Assembly: GCA_028554755.1 (NCBI GenBank)
Contig: JAPTOF010000003.1
Coordinates: forward strand, 23,496,501 to 23,560,500
Reading direction: 5' to 3'
From: Cordia subcordata
Lineage: Eukaryota; Streptophyta; Magnoliopsida; Boraginales; Cordiaceae
Length of the DNA: 64,000 nucleotides
Shown: in pieces, positions 46,304 to 61,925 of the stretch
How positions within the stretch are numbered: position 1 is the first letter of the stretch
How the letters are laid out: each line of letters begins with the position of its first letter
Translations under genes and position numbers: made by a program
Notes under the pieces: generated by a model
What the model saw: only the letters and a program-made list of their open reading frames with translations
Told to the model about the DNA's origin: nothing
Database searches by the model: none

Positions 46304-48511
46304 GAATGTATAGGCGATTATGAGTAATGAATAGTGTTACCCCCTGTTGTTCTTGATATCTTCAAGATTTTTGTGCGTTTTTCTCCTGATTCTCGTTACG
46401 AATCCAGTGTATTGGGGTTCTTTTTCTACGTTTTGGTCGAAGGGATTTTGGGGGGTCAAATTTTCAGATATGGTGTTGTTGGAGGCCTCGTATGAAAACG
46501 TTTTGTATTTTTTATTTCTATTTTTATTTTTATTTTTATTTTTTTTTGCGAGTTAAGATGTTTTGTATTATCCTATGATAAATTTGTAGTGTAAATTATC
46601 GTGAAAGTCCTTGATATTTGTCACTGTTTAACAAGCTTTAATCGGTTTTGTTTGTCTAATGACATCTGTCGGTTTTTATATTTTGCATCAACAGATTAAA
46701 GTTAAAACCTGCTCCCTCAAAACTTTATTTATTTATTTATTTTTACGTTGAAAAGAAGGTTGAGGTTAGCCATACTAAAATATTTTTATTATAAGTAACC
46801 CTTCTTTTATTATCTCCAAAAAACTCACAGAATGGACCCTGGACTTCATTGATCACTGAGGCATTGACTAATGTTTTTCATACAAGCATTAGTTTCGTGA
46901 TAAATATGACTCATTCGATAGACAAATTTACTAATTAAGATTGTATGACGAAAAAGATTATAATAAGGTATTGGTTCAAACACCAAGTTAAATACAATAA
47001 AAGAATATGTATCTATAGTGAGAAGGTTAATATTCAACCATTACTATACTCAATCAACCATACAATTGATAACAAAGCCCTTCATCAAATTGCCTTTGTT
47101 ATTCGGGAAGATCTTACCATCACCAATTAGTCATGGCTTACCTTTGGTGTAGCCCTCCATATTAAGTCTCCATCCTCAAGTTGGTTACATGGTCCATCAA
47201 TTTTTTTCTATTTTTCTTAGTTTCTTTTGCTTTCTTTCTTTCTTTGCTCCAATCCTTTTGCACCTTCACTATGATTTGAACCTCTTCTCACAAATAACAT
47301 ATGAGATATATTTAATAGTGAATTGTACTGATTCATCAGGACTGTATGATCAATTTACTACCAACTTTGATTTTCTTTCATTTGGTATGATAATATGAGA
47401 GGATCCAAGTCCACTCATCACCTTTGACCTATATTAGTACCATACTATATCAAAGAACCCACTTTTAGTACCATTACAGACTCACATTTTAGACCACAAA
47501 ACTATATTAGAATGGTTGTAAGACACATCTCAAACACCTAAACATATTCTCAATTGTACATAACAAATACCTAAATTCCGCGACCAGATTCTACTATACT
47601 TGTGGCCTACCAATTAAATTATCTGCGTATATCACTATTTTGAGCACACCATTTCACATTTCTTATCTAGGTCATTCTATATTCTCTATACTTCTATTCT
47701 CTTATAGTAAATAATAATAAAAAATCTTTAATAAGTTGCATCTCCACAAAAACATAAATGACATCACAACTTGAGCCCTTATAAAACAAACTCACCAAAT
47801 CACCATCCAAGATAACTCGAATGGGGTCCAAGCCTGTACCTATCAAATCCTAATCTTATGGCAACTTAAACCCTAACACTAGTCTTTCACATAACACTAA
47901 AAGCACCAGCGCAACTACAGATGTTATGCATTCATTGACTATACACCGAAAAATATCACTTAGTAAATGCTTTCCAATTGAAGGGGATAGACTTCATGGC
48001 GGGACGAAGACGAGAAAAAGAAGATAAATGGGGTAAATAATATGAAGGTAAGGGCGAACACAGGTTAGTTAAAGTGATTAAATTAATCCAAAATAGAGTT
48101 ACCTTGGTTATTTTATATGGTTAAAATCCAATTAGTTAATTTTATGTGAAAACCAATTAGTCAGTGTTTTGATTCATGAAAGGATAAAACCGCAAAATTG
48201 ATGGACTTGGGATATCTTTGCAATTGCAGAAAATAGGAAGGACTTGGCACGAAATTTTGGGACGTTTCGAGGAAAGATCCATTTTCAGGAGTCCACGTGT
48301 TGGTCAACAACTTACCAGCTAAGCCAAAACCAAAGAAGGAAAAAAAATCCCGAAGAAAACACCACACCACACATCGTGATCACCCCCCATAACACAATCA
48401 AAACACAATTTTCCCCAATCCAGAATCTCCCATCAGAAAACACTCTCCGTCGGTAAACGCAAGACGACGTCGTTTCTGATCCCATAAATTCCAAGAAAAC
48501 CCTAATTGACG
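46304..48511. other. Intergenic region between CCDC174-like and L18a-like genes
   Basis: A divergent spacer of about 2.2 kb without a gene. AT-rich; short frames only. Close to the L18a-like ATG is AAACCCTAA (48497-48505), a telo-box common in leaders of plant translation genes. Confidence 0.55.
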
Positions 48512-51000
48512 ATGGGTACAGAAGAGGGCGAAAAGAGCAGAGGCGTGGCGGCAACCGGTAACCCCGTGCCACCTTACTATGGAACCTTTCAAGGAGTCGC
48601 CAATTATCAACCGGTTCCTCCTCCACCGTCTCAACCGGTCGTCGGTTTTCCCCAACCTGCTCCCCCCGCCGGCGTTGTCGGCCCTGCCCCTCACTATTAT
48701 TCTCACGGCTACCAAGCTGCCACAGGTAGAGACAGACACATATATATTGATCTATGTATATATACGCACAATTTCAATCAGAAATTCAGAAAAAAGATAT
48801 TTAATTGTAGGAATTTTATTTTATTTTGTTTCCTTTTTTTCAGTTGATAATTGATAACTTTTTTTGTTTGAATTATCATTTTGCTTGTTTTCTAATTAAT
48901 GGGGATACTCTTTATTACTTTTGTTTAGGTTATGCTGTTGTGGAAATTAGACCTCACAGACATGATCGGCTGCCTTGCTGTGGTATGGGGATTGGTTGGT
49001 TTTTGTAAGTTCTCATCGTTGCCTTTTTTTTTTTTTAAGTTGTCCTATTATCTACTTGTTAATCTATATCTACTTGTTAATCTATCTACTTGTTAATCTA
49101 ATGGATGTTTCTGTTATAGATTCAATCCATTTCGTTAATGCATTGAGCCTGAACTGTCGATCCAAAATGCTTAAGCTCATATTGATGTTAGGTTGCTGAA
49201 AAATTCTTGCAGATTGCAGATGTCATGTGCTGCTTTATTTTCTATCCTATATTAGACTCTTATGACCAGGATTTTATGGGTGATAAACAATTGGAGAATT
49301 GGTTGAAGCCACGTTGATAAATTAAAATAGGCAAGCAAATTGTCAAATTTGTATATCATAGATATGTTAGCTAATCACTGTCACCATAATTTATTAACAC
49401 GATTACCGTGGTAACCTTCGTGATTAGTTACGCCTGTAGTAGTCTTTACGTTAATTTGATTGTCTTGCTTACCTTGGATCTCACTTTCTTTGCCAGGTTT
49501 ATAATTGGTTTTTTCCTTGGTGCTATTCCCTGGTATATTGGAGCTTTTATGTTGCTATGTGTTCGGCTAGATTATAGAGAGAAACCAGGACTAATTGCTT
49601 GCACATTAGCTGTAAGTCTCTTCATCCTTTTCCGGTTGCTTCTTGGATAGCAGAGAATGGTAGTATTTTAATGTTGCAAGCTCTATTCGATTAAATCTCC
49701 ATAATCCTGCATTTTTCCATATCAGCTTCCTGGTATGGGGTATTCATCTTAGTTCCGGATGTTGTGTCTTGTTTCCTTCTTTGCTGCTCTCATTTGTTTT
49801 CCAGAAACAGTGTTTTTTTAGTCATGTCTGCTAATATGATAGGAATCTGATTGGTTAGAAAAGTTGTGTTAACCAAGACATTACATTTAAATGGCAGTGT
49901 GATGCTAAGATAGGTATCTGTATTCTTACATAATAGTTGGGCTTGTCAGTGTATGATGCCCTTCAACTTTCTGAATTACTGCAACAAGGCTTGTTAAGAA
50001 GTTGAGTGTTAATAGGAGTTCCTGTTAGCCTGTTAGGGGTGTTTGGAAAAAGGAAAGTAGAAATGGAAGCTCTTGTTCGTCTTTGCTAATCATTTCAGAT
50101 AGCACAAGGCCTCACCAGAGATGGTCAGAAATTGATAAGGAAAGGGACTTTAATTGGGAAGAGAGGAAAGTTGGGAAGGGGAAGGGTTAGGGTTTTAGAG
50201 ATAGTTGTTGTTTGCCTTCTAGTTCAACTTATTGAATCTTCCAATCTGTCTTGATGCCGAGGAAAGAAATGAGTTGAGAGATCTAGTCTGGCTCAGCATG
50301 GTCTTTATTAGCAGTAAGATTCTGAATGTAGAGCTAATGGTGCAGAACGATTGATCTTCCCTTGTTCCTTTTTATACTAGAGAAAATATCTTTACTGAGT
50401 TAGCTTTCTCGATTTTTATAATGTGATGTACGGAAAGTTGATGGAAGGCATTAACTTTTAGGCAAGGGTTCCTTCCTACTGTCTTCCACTTTGAAGGCTA
50501 TATGACATTTGTATAGGCAATTTCCTCTCTATTTGTTGTATAATATCAATTTATGTGGTGTTAAAGATCAAGTCATTTCTGATCGTAAAATGGGTTTGTG
50601 GTTCACTTGGTTCTGTTGAAATAGTAAATGTGAGAATTGTGGATTAGGGAAAGCAATGCAGGTTGAGAGTAAGAATTGAGTCTGTTACTAGACGTTAACA
50701 CTGTGTAATAGAGTAAGTTGCTTAATCAGATCATCACATTCTTCTAGTGAATTAGAAAAAAAGGTAAGCAGATAATACAAAGATAATGAAAAGAATACAT
50801 GCCTTTACTAGCAATTTTGATTTAATATGTGCTGGTTTCCTTATTTTTAAGGTGTCTCCTTTTGTTTATGCTATTATCTCGAAATTATGCTTCCATGTGG
50901 TTGCTGACTCTGTCTTTCTGACCTACCAAATGTAATGCAGGCCATTCTTGCATTGATTGCTGTTATGTTAGGCGTCACGAGGGCTACCCATTCCTGGTGA
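48512..51000 (+). CDS. 60S ribosomal protein L18a-like membrane protein
   Basis: A plant-specific small membrane protein, not a ribosomal component despite its common name. Four exons: 48512-48725, 48929-49004, 49497-49611 and 50941-51000, phases consistent, 154 residues. The N-terminal 70 residues are Pro/Tyr/Gln-rich (PPYYGTFQGVANYQPVPPPP, ending HGYQAATGYAVVE) and probably disordered and cytosolic. Then LPCCGMGIGWFLFIIGFFLGAIPWYIGAFMLLCVR forms a hydrophobic hairpin or one to two membrane segments, and AILALIAVMLGV a final one. The start at 48512 is the first ATG; the frame upstream begins only with TTG. The true L18a (eL20) gene lies 3.5 kb downstream on the same strand. Confidence 0.9.
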
Positions 51001-52154
51001 GAATCAGTTTGTGCTGAAAAGCTTACCATGTGCATACCCAGCTGAATTTTCTGCTAGAGACTGGTTAGGAAAGGGAACTGCAGAAGAGGCAGGGATGTGG
51101 GTGGAAACTAGTCTCTGTTCTGTAAAGCAAATGTTGATTGAATGGTGTCTCTGTTTATTCTAATTTTTCTCTCTGTTTCAAACTCTCATGTTTATTTTGG
51201 CACTTAACTCTATGTTTGTAAAGAAACAAGAAAAAGTGAATTATTGTCCTTTAGGTTCACCTTTTTACCTCGCTTGAAACATTGCATATACTCCCTAGCA
51301 GAAACTGAGATAATTTTTTTCCCTTTTTATTTTTTTTTTCTGGCGTCAAAATTAAGATGTGAATTGGGCGAGTCATTTTAGGTTGTAAAATCCCCCACTC
51401 AAAAATTGTAAATTGCCCCGTGACAAAAGATAGGTTTTTTTTCTGAAATTAGAAACTGCACAGGTAGCTTCCGTTACAAGCATAACTGTGATGTGGCTAG
51501 TGTTCTAATACATGTTTCTAGTCAATTAAGGACTGAAAAATTTTCATAATGGAAGGATGGAGTTTCGAACTTATTTTGTCCTCTTTATTTATTGCGAAAT
51601 TCGAAACTGTCCTATGAACTTCAATGTATATCTAAGTTCTTCATGGCTTTTTTCACTCTTCTCTTTCTGGTCATGCCCCATACTTGCATTTAGCAGTTAG
51701 CACCGAGCTCACATTACTGTATAAAAACAGGTGATGATGAGCCAAATAATCCATGTTAAGTATGTATGTTTTATGGTATATTTAAGGAGGATATTGGTCA
51801 AAAAAAGTGAGGATATTTGATTAGCAACTCTTTCATGTTTCTTTTTCACTTGTCTGTAAATGTGAAAATGTTGTATGTCGTATGCATGATTTGCAAGGGA
51901 AAGTAAAGAAAAATAGGATATAAGAAAAAAAAAAAAGGAAAATCTTAAGAGAAGTAAAAGCCAAGGAAATGGGTCTCCTCAAGCCATTGCAAAAAAATGA
52001 AAAGGAAAAATAAATTATTTTGGAATTTTTTGTTTTGGGTTGGAAAAAGAAATGATATTTTTAAATGGAAATTTACTGAACTACCTTTTTTGTATTCATT
52101 GTTATGTTAAGAATATATTTATATTAAAATACCAAGGACAATGAAGAATTTTTA

Positions 52155-52586
52155 GGGTTAATCCACTAAATTGATACCCTAATATTTATATGTAGCAATA
52201 CTTAATAACTCTTACTTTCATTTTTAGTCACTAAATAACGTTTCGTTAGTCTCTTATTAAAAAAAATTAACAGACAATTTATTATTATATTTTCTAGACA
52301 AAAGTACACTTGCATTCCAAGCCATTCATTAAGCTCTGGTTGTTAAGCATTTTATTAGCTGATAGTAAGGTTGATTTCAAGGTAGGGGAAGGGAAAGGTT
52401 GCGTTTTTGTGAATTTTCTTTTCAAATGTAAATTTGTCGTTACAAATAGCCATAAGGATAATTTAGTAATTGATAATTTCTATTAACAAAAATCTAATAT
52501 TGTTCGTCAAAAGTTATTAAATGACTAAAATAAAAACAAGATTAATAAGTGTCATATATATGTAAATAAGGGATAGTGGATTATCA
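52155..52586. mobile_element. Foldback element
   Basis: GGGTTAATCCACTAAATTGATA on the left is mirrored by TAGTGGATTATCAA on the right, and the arms keep pairing through ATTTATATGTAG..., TTATTAA and TAGTCACTAAATAACG versus its mirror. No coding capacity. Confidence 0.6.
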
Positions 52587-53502
52587 AGTGTATTTGTCCA
52601 ACTTACTTTTCTTATTAATCTTTTTCCTTCAGTTTTGGCAATTACGAAATCATTCATCCAAAAGTGGATCCGAACAAGGGAAGGGTTCAATTAATCCCTT
52701 TATTTACATTTCTGAGAAGGAAGTCCAAACTTACAAATCTTGATTTATCTTTTTCAGGGGTCAAACATAGGGGGCGTTTGGTTCATGGAGTGATTTTTTA
52801 TTTTCAGGAATGTGGTGAAAATTGTTTGGTGGATCAACAATATTCTTAGAAAAATTTTAGTTGATTTCTAAGGATGTTATATTGTGATGTTTGATTTAAA
52901 CCCAACATTCCCAGAAATTTTAAGTTATTTTTCAAAAATATCTTTAAATCAAAAAAATTAAAAATATCACACAAAATATATCAAAGATTTTAATTTTACC
53001 AACATAAATAACAAAACGCAGATGGCGTTACTAATTTTAAATGGTGTGGAAAATAAAACTTGAACGCGTGTATTAATCCTGAATGGTGCCCATTTTACAA
53101 TAAAAAGAAAAAAAATTGAATGCCTGCATTAATCTTGAATAGTGCCATTTTGCCAAAAAAAAGGAATTAAATGCCTGTTTATTTTGATCAAAAAAACAAA
53201 AGAAAAAAAAGAGAAAATAACTTGAATGGCGCCCAGCCGCTACACGATCGAGCAAATATTATAATAATAAGAATAATAATAATAATAACAACAACAACTT
53301 CAACAAAAACTAACATATATAATAAAAACTGGTATGCAAATCTATGAAATGGGTATTTTATAAACGGGGTATTTTACAAAGAGTAAATTGTCTTTTTATT
53401 TTCCCATAAAAATTCCCATAGCTCAAGAAAACTAGAATTCCACAGCTTATGTAAAAGTAAAAATAAAAAAAATAGTGAAAATAGTAGATTCTGAGAATGT
53501 AA

Positions 53503-54083
53503 GGGCCTGTTTGGAAGTGTTCTTATTTTTCTGTTTTGTAAAATAGTTTTACAGAATAGTTTTTTAAAAATTGTTTTAAAAAACAAAACAACAAAAAATT
53601 TGTTTGGATAGAACATAAATTTATTTTTTTTATGTTCTATTAAAAAGACCATTACACCCTGATTTTTTTCTTTACATTTAATTTTTTCTCTAATAAACAT
53701 ATATCTACATATGTATATACACACACATATGTGTGTATGTATGATATGTGTGTTCTAAAAAAGACTAGAATAGGCATGGGTTGCAGTGAGGGCAAGGATG
53801 GGGGGTGGGTGGGGGTAGGGATAGGTGGGGTGAAGGGTGGGCTAGGGTTGATGTAGGTTGGGGGGAAGGAAAATAATTAAATAATAAAATTACTCTTTTG
53901 AAAATAACATGTTAAAAACACATGAAAATAACAAAAATGTATTTCCTGTTTTTTGTTTTTCAAAACACTTTTTTTAGAACAGTTTTCAAAAATAATTTTA
54001 GAAAACAACCGCTTCCAAACAAGTTTTTATGTTTTTTTGTTTTCAAAAACAAAAAAAAACTGTTTTTAATTCCAAACAGCCCC
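53503..54083. mobile_element. PIF/Harbinger-like MITE, 581 bp, with TAA target duplication
   Basis: Ends GGGCCTGTTTGG and CCAAACAGCCCC (11 of 12 paired), TAA on both sides. The subterminal parts are inverted copies (TTTTGTAAAATAG and GTTTTCAAAA-type), with a G-rich block in the centre. Confidence 0.65.
53799..53866 (+). other. G-rich tract, potential G-quadruplex
   Basis: Repeated runs of three to six G separated by one to nine bases over about 68 bases, in the middle of an otherwise AT-rich MITE. Confidence 0.7.
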
Positions 54084-54371
54084 TAATGTTCTTGGAAATA
54101 TTTTTCTATTTTGCAAATCCAATGTAGGAATATCACATTCCAAAGTCTATATTTTCAAAAATCCTAAAAGATTTCGTGAACTGAACACACTCATAGCGTA
54201 ATAACCAATATAGTGATATTCTTAATAGACTTGATGTCCATGGGGGAGGTTTAAGTAAACTGTCATTAACCCAAAAAAATTCAGATTAAAAAAAAAAAAA
54301 AAAGAAAGCATTTCATAGCAAAATTTGAGAATCACTAAAACTTTGTGGGTAGTTTTCGAATTTAGCAAACC

Positions 54372-54455
54372 CACGTGGGCCAAAATGTCATTTTCTACGC
54401 TTTAGCAGCTAGGGTTTCTTCAAGGCCTCCTTTGCTCTGCTTGCCTCTTATATAA
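54372..54455 (+). promoter_or_regulatory. Ribosomal-protein-type promoter of eL20
   Basis: A CACGTG G-box (54372-54377) overlaps TGGGCC (54376-54381), a site II element bound by TCP factors. A telo-box TAGGGTTT follows at 54410-54417, and a TATA element TTATATAA at about 54448-54455, some 85 bases before the ATG. Site II plus telo-box is the known arrangement of plant ribosomal protein genes. Confidence 0.75.
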
Positions 54456-54539
54456 CCAACACAAAACGCTTCCTTGTCTTTCAGTCACGCCTCTCGCACA
54501 CACCACTAGCAGCAACAAGGGAGATAACACAGATCGGAG

Positions 54540-56361
<1,822 letters not shown>

Positions 56362-59300
56362 ATTATTTGGTCATTTGGAGTGGAGAAAAGAGCTTATTTC
56401 TGCATTTTTGTTTAGGTTGAAGTACAAGTTAAACGACTTAATTTTGTTTATCGATGGTTGTCTATTGGATTTCACAGTTTAGATTACCAGACAATTATCT
56501 CTCTTTAGTGAATTGTTCAAGTTTTGCTTCTATTTATTTCTTGAGCTGCGTCATTATATATATCTACTGAAATTGCTCTGTAGTTCTAATTTACAATATC
56601 TGATGGCATAAATGAATTTTTCTCTTGATTTAGTGTTCTCGTTGTTGATTTCAAATAGTTTTGTAAGGCATATTTAAAGTTTAGGTATAATATTAAACGT
56701 CCAACCGAGAATGTGCTTCTGGTGTTCCCATTATCTTTCTTTATGCACTGATTGTATGCAGATGGGTTTTGCCTTTTTCTGCCTTCTCCTCCTCCGGGGA
56801 CTTTAGACCATTGGATGTTGAAATTTCCTGAGCCTATCCTTGATCCTTGTGATCCGTAAAGACGGATTGGAGTGTCTGTCTGGTTAAGCTCTCTGTTGGC
56901 TTCTTTTGGTTTCTTCCGTTTGCTGCTTCAGCTGCATATTCAACAGGCTATTATTCGACATCTTTGAGTTGGTTTTTGTTGGTGACCATTATTGTTTGTG
57001 GAGTGGATTTCTTGACTGGTTCGGAGTTAATGTGTTTGTCTTTTCGTAATGCGGTTAACAGTGGTAGAAGTTTTTGCTCTCCTGCCGATTCGCCGTTGTA
57101 TTCACTATTTCTGCTGCCAATTGTTGGGCCTCCTTTTTGTGTTACTTGTGGGTCCCCAAGCTGTGTGTCTTGCCTCTTGTGGGCTTTTCTTGTGTGGTTA
57201 CCTTTGGGCTCATTTGTTTCTCCTCCCTATTAATGCGATTATCTTTCTGACCAACATGTAGTGCTGCAGTGATACTACCGAGTGGCAAAATTCTCCGAGC
57301 TCCTACATGGTCATTCATATTGTTCAACAAGCATTGGTGTTCCTATTTGTGTGTATTGTCTCACTTTAGATTGTGGGATAGTTTAATTGGTTTATGAGTG
57401 GTGTATAAATAGGTGATATGCGTTTAACTAATAACTTAGATTATTTTGGAATAGTTGATTTGAAGGTTTAAGTAATTATTTGTTATGCCAAGGATACTTG
57501 TTTTGCTTGCTCGCGAGGAGTCTGGGCTCGAGGGTGTGACATGACTGTCACAGCAACCCAAGTTCATATTCTCAACTTATTTTATGTGGAGGTGTTAACG
57601 CAATATTGTAAAACAAACATCGTAGGCCAAATATTGGTGTTTCCGTGAATCAAACTTAACAAACATTGATGCTTTCGTAAATCAAACTTGTAGGTTTGTA
57701 GCTAGTAATTCACGAGATATGCTTCACTTAGACTGTGGGAATTTATAATGAATATTAGGTGATTTTCACTTCTGTAATTTCTTTTTGACTAGGAATTTAT
57801 CATTAGATCTGCTTGGGCTGGTGTAGCTCATCCCAATTCCCACATAATATCATATATAGACCCGTCTTCTTCTTCAGCTGCCGCGTTACATGACAATCAT
57901 TCTTGCAGATGTTTAACCTCGGTTCTCTCTCCAACCATGAGCAAAAGTAAAGATACTAATATCTATTGTTATATAAAATGTGACTAGCCACCAACTAGTG
58001 GGGACAAGTCTGTTATTTCCATCTCATATGACTAATCTACATTCTTGAATTGAATTGGTATGATTAATTCTTACCTTGTGATATTTGTAATGATTGTTAG
58101 TTATTTGATTGCAGTAATACTTTAAGCGCTCTTCCTCCTAACCATTGCTTTCAATCAAGATCTAACCTCTTCAAAATAAATGTTTAGAGGAGCCTAGAAC
58201 TAGCTAGTGTGGCATCCATGTTAAAGTTAAGCGCTGTTCTACTTTTCCTGTATGAAGACATTTCCCATTATTTTTTTTTCCTCAGAAGGAGACAATGCCG
58301 ACTAGTTGATTGTCAACAACTCTCTAATGGCTTTCGGAGGTTCTTCCAAGCAATATACACCCCAAAGGAAGATTGAGACCGTGATTTCTCCATTATTTAG
58401 ATGAAACCATTTGATTAAGGTTTAAATAGCTAACTTTTTCATCACGAACAACTATTGTGTATAGTCGTACAAAATACTTAATTTTTTTTTTTTTTTGTGA
58501 ATGTCATTTTAATATTTTAATGAGAAAGAACTTATTGTCAAAACTTTTAAAACTTCTACCAAGATAGAAAATCTTACGACTTATAACCTCGTCAACAGGA
58601 TACAAAATTTGATTATTAAACACGAAGCTTATAAAGGCAAATTACAAAAGAAACAATTTCTTAACTAATTCCAACTACGGTGAGAGTGAACTTTCAAAAC
58701 TCCACAACACATTTCATCCTCTGATTTTCACTTTTCTTGACTTTATGGAATTGATCCAAATCCTTTTAAGTAGTTTGAATTCGTGATTCATGCAACTAAA
58801 TTCAATATTTCATTCATTGGCTGCATGAAGTCAAAGCACAGATCGATGTGTTTGTGCGCCTGTAAACATCATCATCATGAGCTATGAACTAAGAACGTGT
58901 AATGTTTATTTGATAGTCGGTGGACCAAAAATGCAGCAATTTGTTTAGACTTTATAGAGTGTCAAAAGATGCAGAACACGATTATTACCAACACATACTG
59001 TCATACTGGAACCTCCTTATTTACATGCGACAAGTCAAAGATAAGACCTAAGATTCGTTTAAATTGATTTTTTAATTCTTTTTTCTTTTATAATGTTTAA
59101 AAAATATATTTGAAAATTTTAACTTCTTAAGAAAAATTAAATTTTAACATTTTCCAGAGTTTTAAATTTTCTTTTAAAAGTCAATCCAATTATATGTTGC
59201 AAAAAAATATATTTTCTCAAAAGAAAAAATAATTTTTTAATGAAAAAAGCCCAAGTCCTTAGTGCAATTGCAGTGGCGCAAATTATATTCTATACCTACT

Positions 59301-61925
59301 TATTTATTTGTTCAGTACCCTACAACTGTCTGTTTGTTTAGTGACTATTTGTCTAGTACCTCACAACTGTTTATCTAGTAACTATTTGTTTAGTACCACA
59401 CAACTGTTTATTCAGCGGTACATCTTACACTGTGTACCTGCAGGTATAAAATATAAGTTCCCTCCCAGTAGTATGTCAAGGCTTTCGAACCCTTATCACC
59501 CAAATGAAATTTCTATTGAGCAGAATGACAAAGTATTACTTTTTATACATCGGAATACATCTCTGACTGTGCTATGTATAGAAATAATGAGAGCATTTAA
59601 AAAGTCTTTTAGGGTTGTTCCAATAGTAATAATTGGAGTCATGACGTGGTTCAGGAAATGAATTTGATCCCTGTTCCTTGCTTTGGATTGCCCTAACTTA
59701 CCTGATGGTAGGGTTGTGGGACCAATCCTTCCGCTCAGGATTTACTAATTTGTGGTCAGACTCTGCTGGATGTCAAGTTGTTAGATTTCGCCAATTGGAT
59801 TTTGGTTCTATTTGGACTAACTGTGATATTTCAGCTGCTGAACCGTAGAACTTTTAGCGGTAAATTTTTTGGGTAAATGTGCTGTTAAATAAAAGCAGTT
59901 GATTATCTGGCTATGTATTTTAAGAGTTGAGCTCTCAGTTGTTTTGAGATTAATATTTGACTTTAAAAATATAGAATAACATTTATGAGAAAAGATAAAA
60001 AAAATAATTTTTGACATGATATATTTCAAAAGCCTTTTCTGAAAAGCTCTAATATCAAACTTCTAGTTTTTCAGCTTTTTAAAATTTTTTTTCAACTTCA
60101 ATTTTTACCTAAAAACTCTTTTAAAAATAAGCCAATTAAGTCTCCGAAACTGTGCCAAACATACTTTTTTTGTACAAGAAAAAGAAAAATAAAAGCATTT
60201 AAAAAAGTTCAATTTTGTAATGTTGCTCGTGTAACACGGTAATTCACTGATGATTTAACTCTTGGAGAACGTCTCAGAGGGTTGATGCAATGGTGCTGAT
60301 TCCCACAAGCTGAATAGGAGTGCGTAGAGAGTTCACGAGCTGACTATGGCCAGCAAGGCCAATAATTCTCTAAGAAAAACCGGCTCAATGGTCGGGACGT
60401 GGTCGAGAAAATGTAATCAGTCACATACTCACAGCTCAAAACTTTAAGGTCTAATCGGAAAATTAAGCTATTAAGATAATTGATAGCTGATTGAATAACT
60501 GATAATTATTTGAGTAGTTGATAGCTATTATATTTTAGTTGTTAGCTACTAGTTGTGTAACTAGTTGATTGAACAAAATATGAAAAAAAAAAAATGAAAA
60601 GCTACTAAAATTTTTCACTTTTGATAAATGCTAATAACTACCTAAAAATTTACTTGAAACACTAATTTATCGACTAGCAATAACTTAGAAAAATAAAATT
60701 TTGACTAGTCAAAATGCTAAAAATTACCTCATTAACTATCGGCGAGCACGACCTCAGACTGACTCATTAGTCTGTTTCCATCATTTCTCATTTCAAAAAT
60801 ATAGTTTAGCTGCAACTGTGCAACTTTTCACTATTGATACTTAAGGACAAATTTTTGAAGGCGAAAAGGAATTTACATACATGTGGAAATTCATTTATGT
60901 GGATGGAAAACATTCGGTTAAACCAATTGTTAGCCGTTAAGTCTAACCGAAGATTTCCCGTTAATAAGATGATAATGGTCCATGAGTCATTAATAAAAAT
61001 GCACCTCTCCTATGCCACTTTTCTTTTCCTTTTCGGTGTACACTTTTCCCTCTTTCAATCCCTTAATTACTTCAAGCTTTTGAATCCAGCAATAGAATGA
61101 CCCTTTTCCCGATGTATTTTTCCATCATTTTACTCAACATTGTTGAAAGAAACTTCCTCCAACTCTTTGTTATTGTAGAAATTGTGCATAACCATGGTGA
61201 AAGATAGGATCAATGTAAAGTCATAAAGATAGGATCAATGTAAAGTCATCTGACTGATTAGATTAAAATCTAAGAAATAATTACAGCCTGACTTTTCCTA
61301 AGAATTTTTTGGCATATTCATTTATTCCAAATGAACCATTCGAGATTTTATCAACTTACAGCATTGCTAGGTTCCGGGAATAATATAAATAGTGAAGACT
61401 GCTTCCTATTATTTGGTTTTAAATCTCATGAGGAACGGGAGCTGAGTTGGGGTGGGTATAAAAAGAAAAGCGAAAAACTTACGGCGGTGCTGGCAATTCT
61501 GTTGGCGTATAACACAGTATTGCAGTAACTAGCCCTTTTATCCAAATGATCACAAAGTGGCTTCTTTATGCAAAAAGAGAAAAGAAAAGCTAACGCAGAG
61601 AGGGATTAATACATGTGACTTTTGGTCTAGTCCATATAAGAGGCTATTATTACCAATATGGATTAAGGAATGGTCGGTAGGCCACCTTTTGTTTGAGAAT
61701 GTTATAAAAGCAAAGAATGCCATGAAGCAGAAATTCTTTTGGTAGAGAAGAAGATCATTGCATGCCAAGACTTGTGTATTGTCAGAGAAAGAGTTGCTGC
61801 TTTCAACTCGACCCCAGAAAAACATTCTCAGAGAAGGGTTGGATCACATACATCAGGCATCGAAGCCTCAAAAACTGGGCACAAGATTGATGTTTTCTTG
61901 ACCTGAAATCTGCCTGGATTGAAGA
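56362..61925. other. Intergenic region eL20 to cytochrome b561 gene
   Basis: No convincing gene in 5.5 kb. A GC-richer patch at 56780-57260 has hydrophobic frames but no family I can recognise. There are repeat ends of the GTTTGGATTG type near 59050-59200, an AGCTATTAAC-type repeat remnant at 60450-60760 and a short minisatellite at 59308-59420. Confidence 0.5.
59308..59420 (+). repeat. Minisatellite, ~37-41-bp unit, three copies
   Basis: TTGTTCAGTACC, TTGTCTAGTACC and TTGTTTAGTACC start at 59308, 59349 and 59386, each followed by ACAACTGT and a TAGTNACTAT or related end. Confidence 0.7.

Larger units (their letters stand above)
51001..54370. other. Intergenic region with several small elements
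   Basis: No gene. Contains a foldback element (52155-52586), a second AT-rich stretch, a PIF/Harbinger-like MITE (53503-54083) with a G-rich core, and runs of A near 54287-54303. Confidence 0.5.

Noticed and set aside
56964..57261. Hydrophobic frames (ending PLGSFVSPPY or INAIIFLTNM)
   Set aside because: They look like a possible retroelement 3' end, but no reverse transcriptase or A tail is seen, so no call.
61331..61745. Short frames upstream of the cytochrome b561 gene
   Set aside because: No homology, poor codon pattern, no splice link to exon 1.
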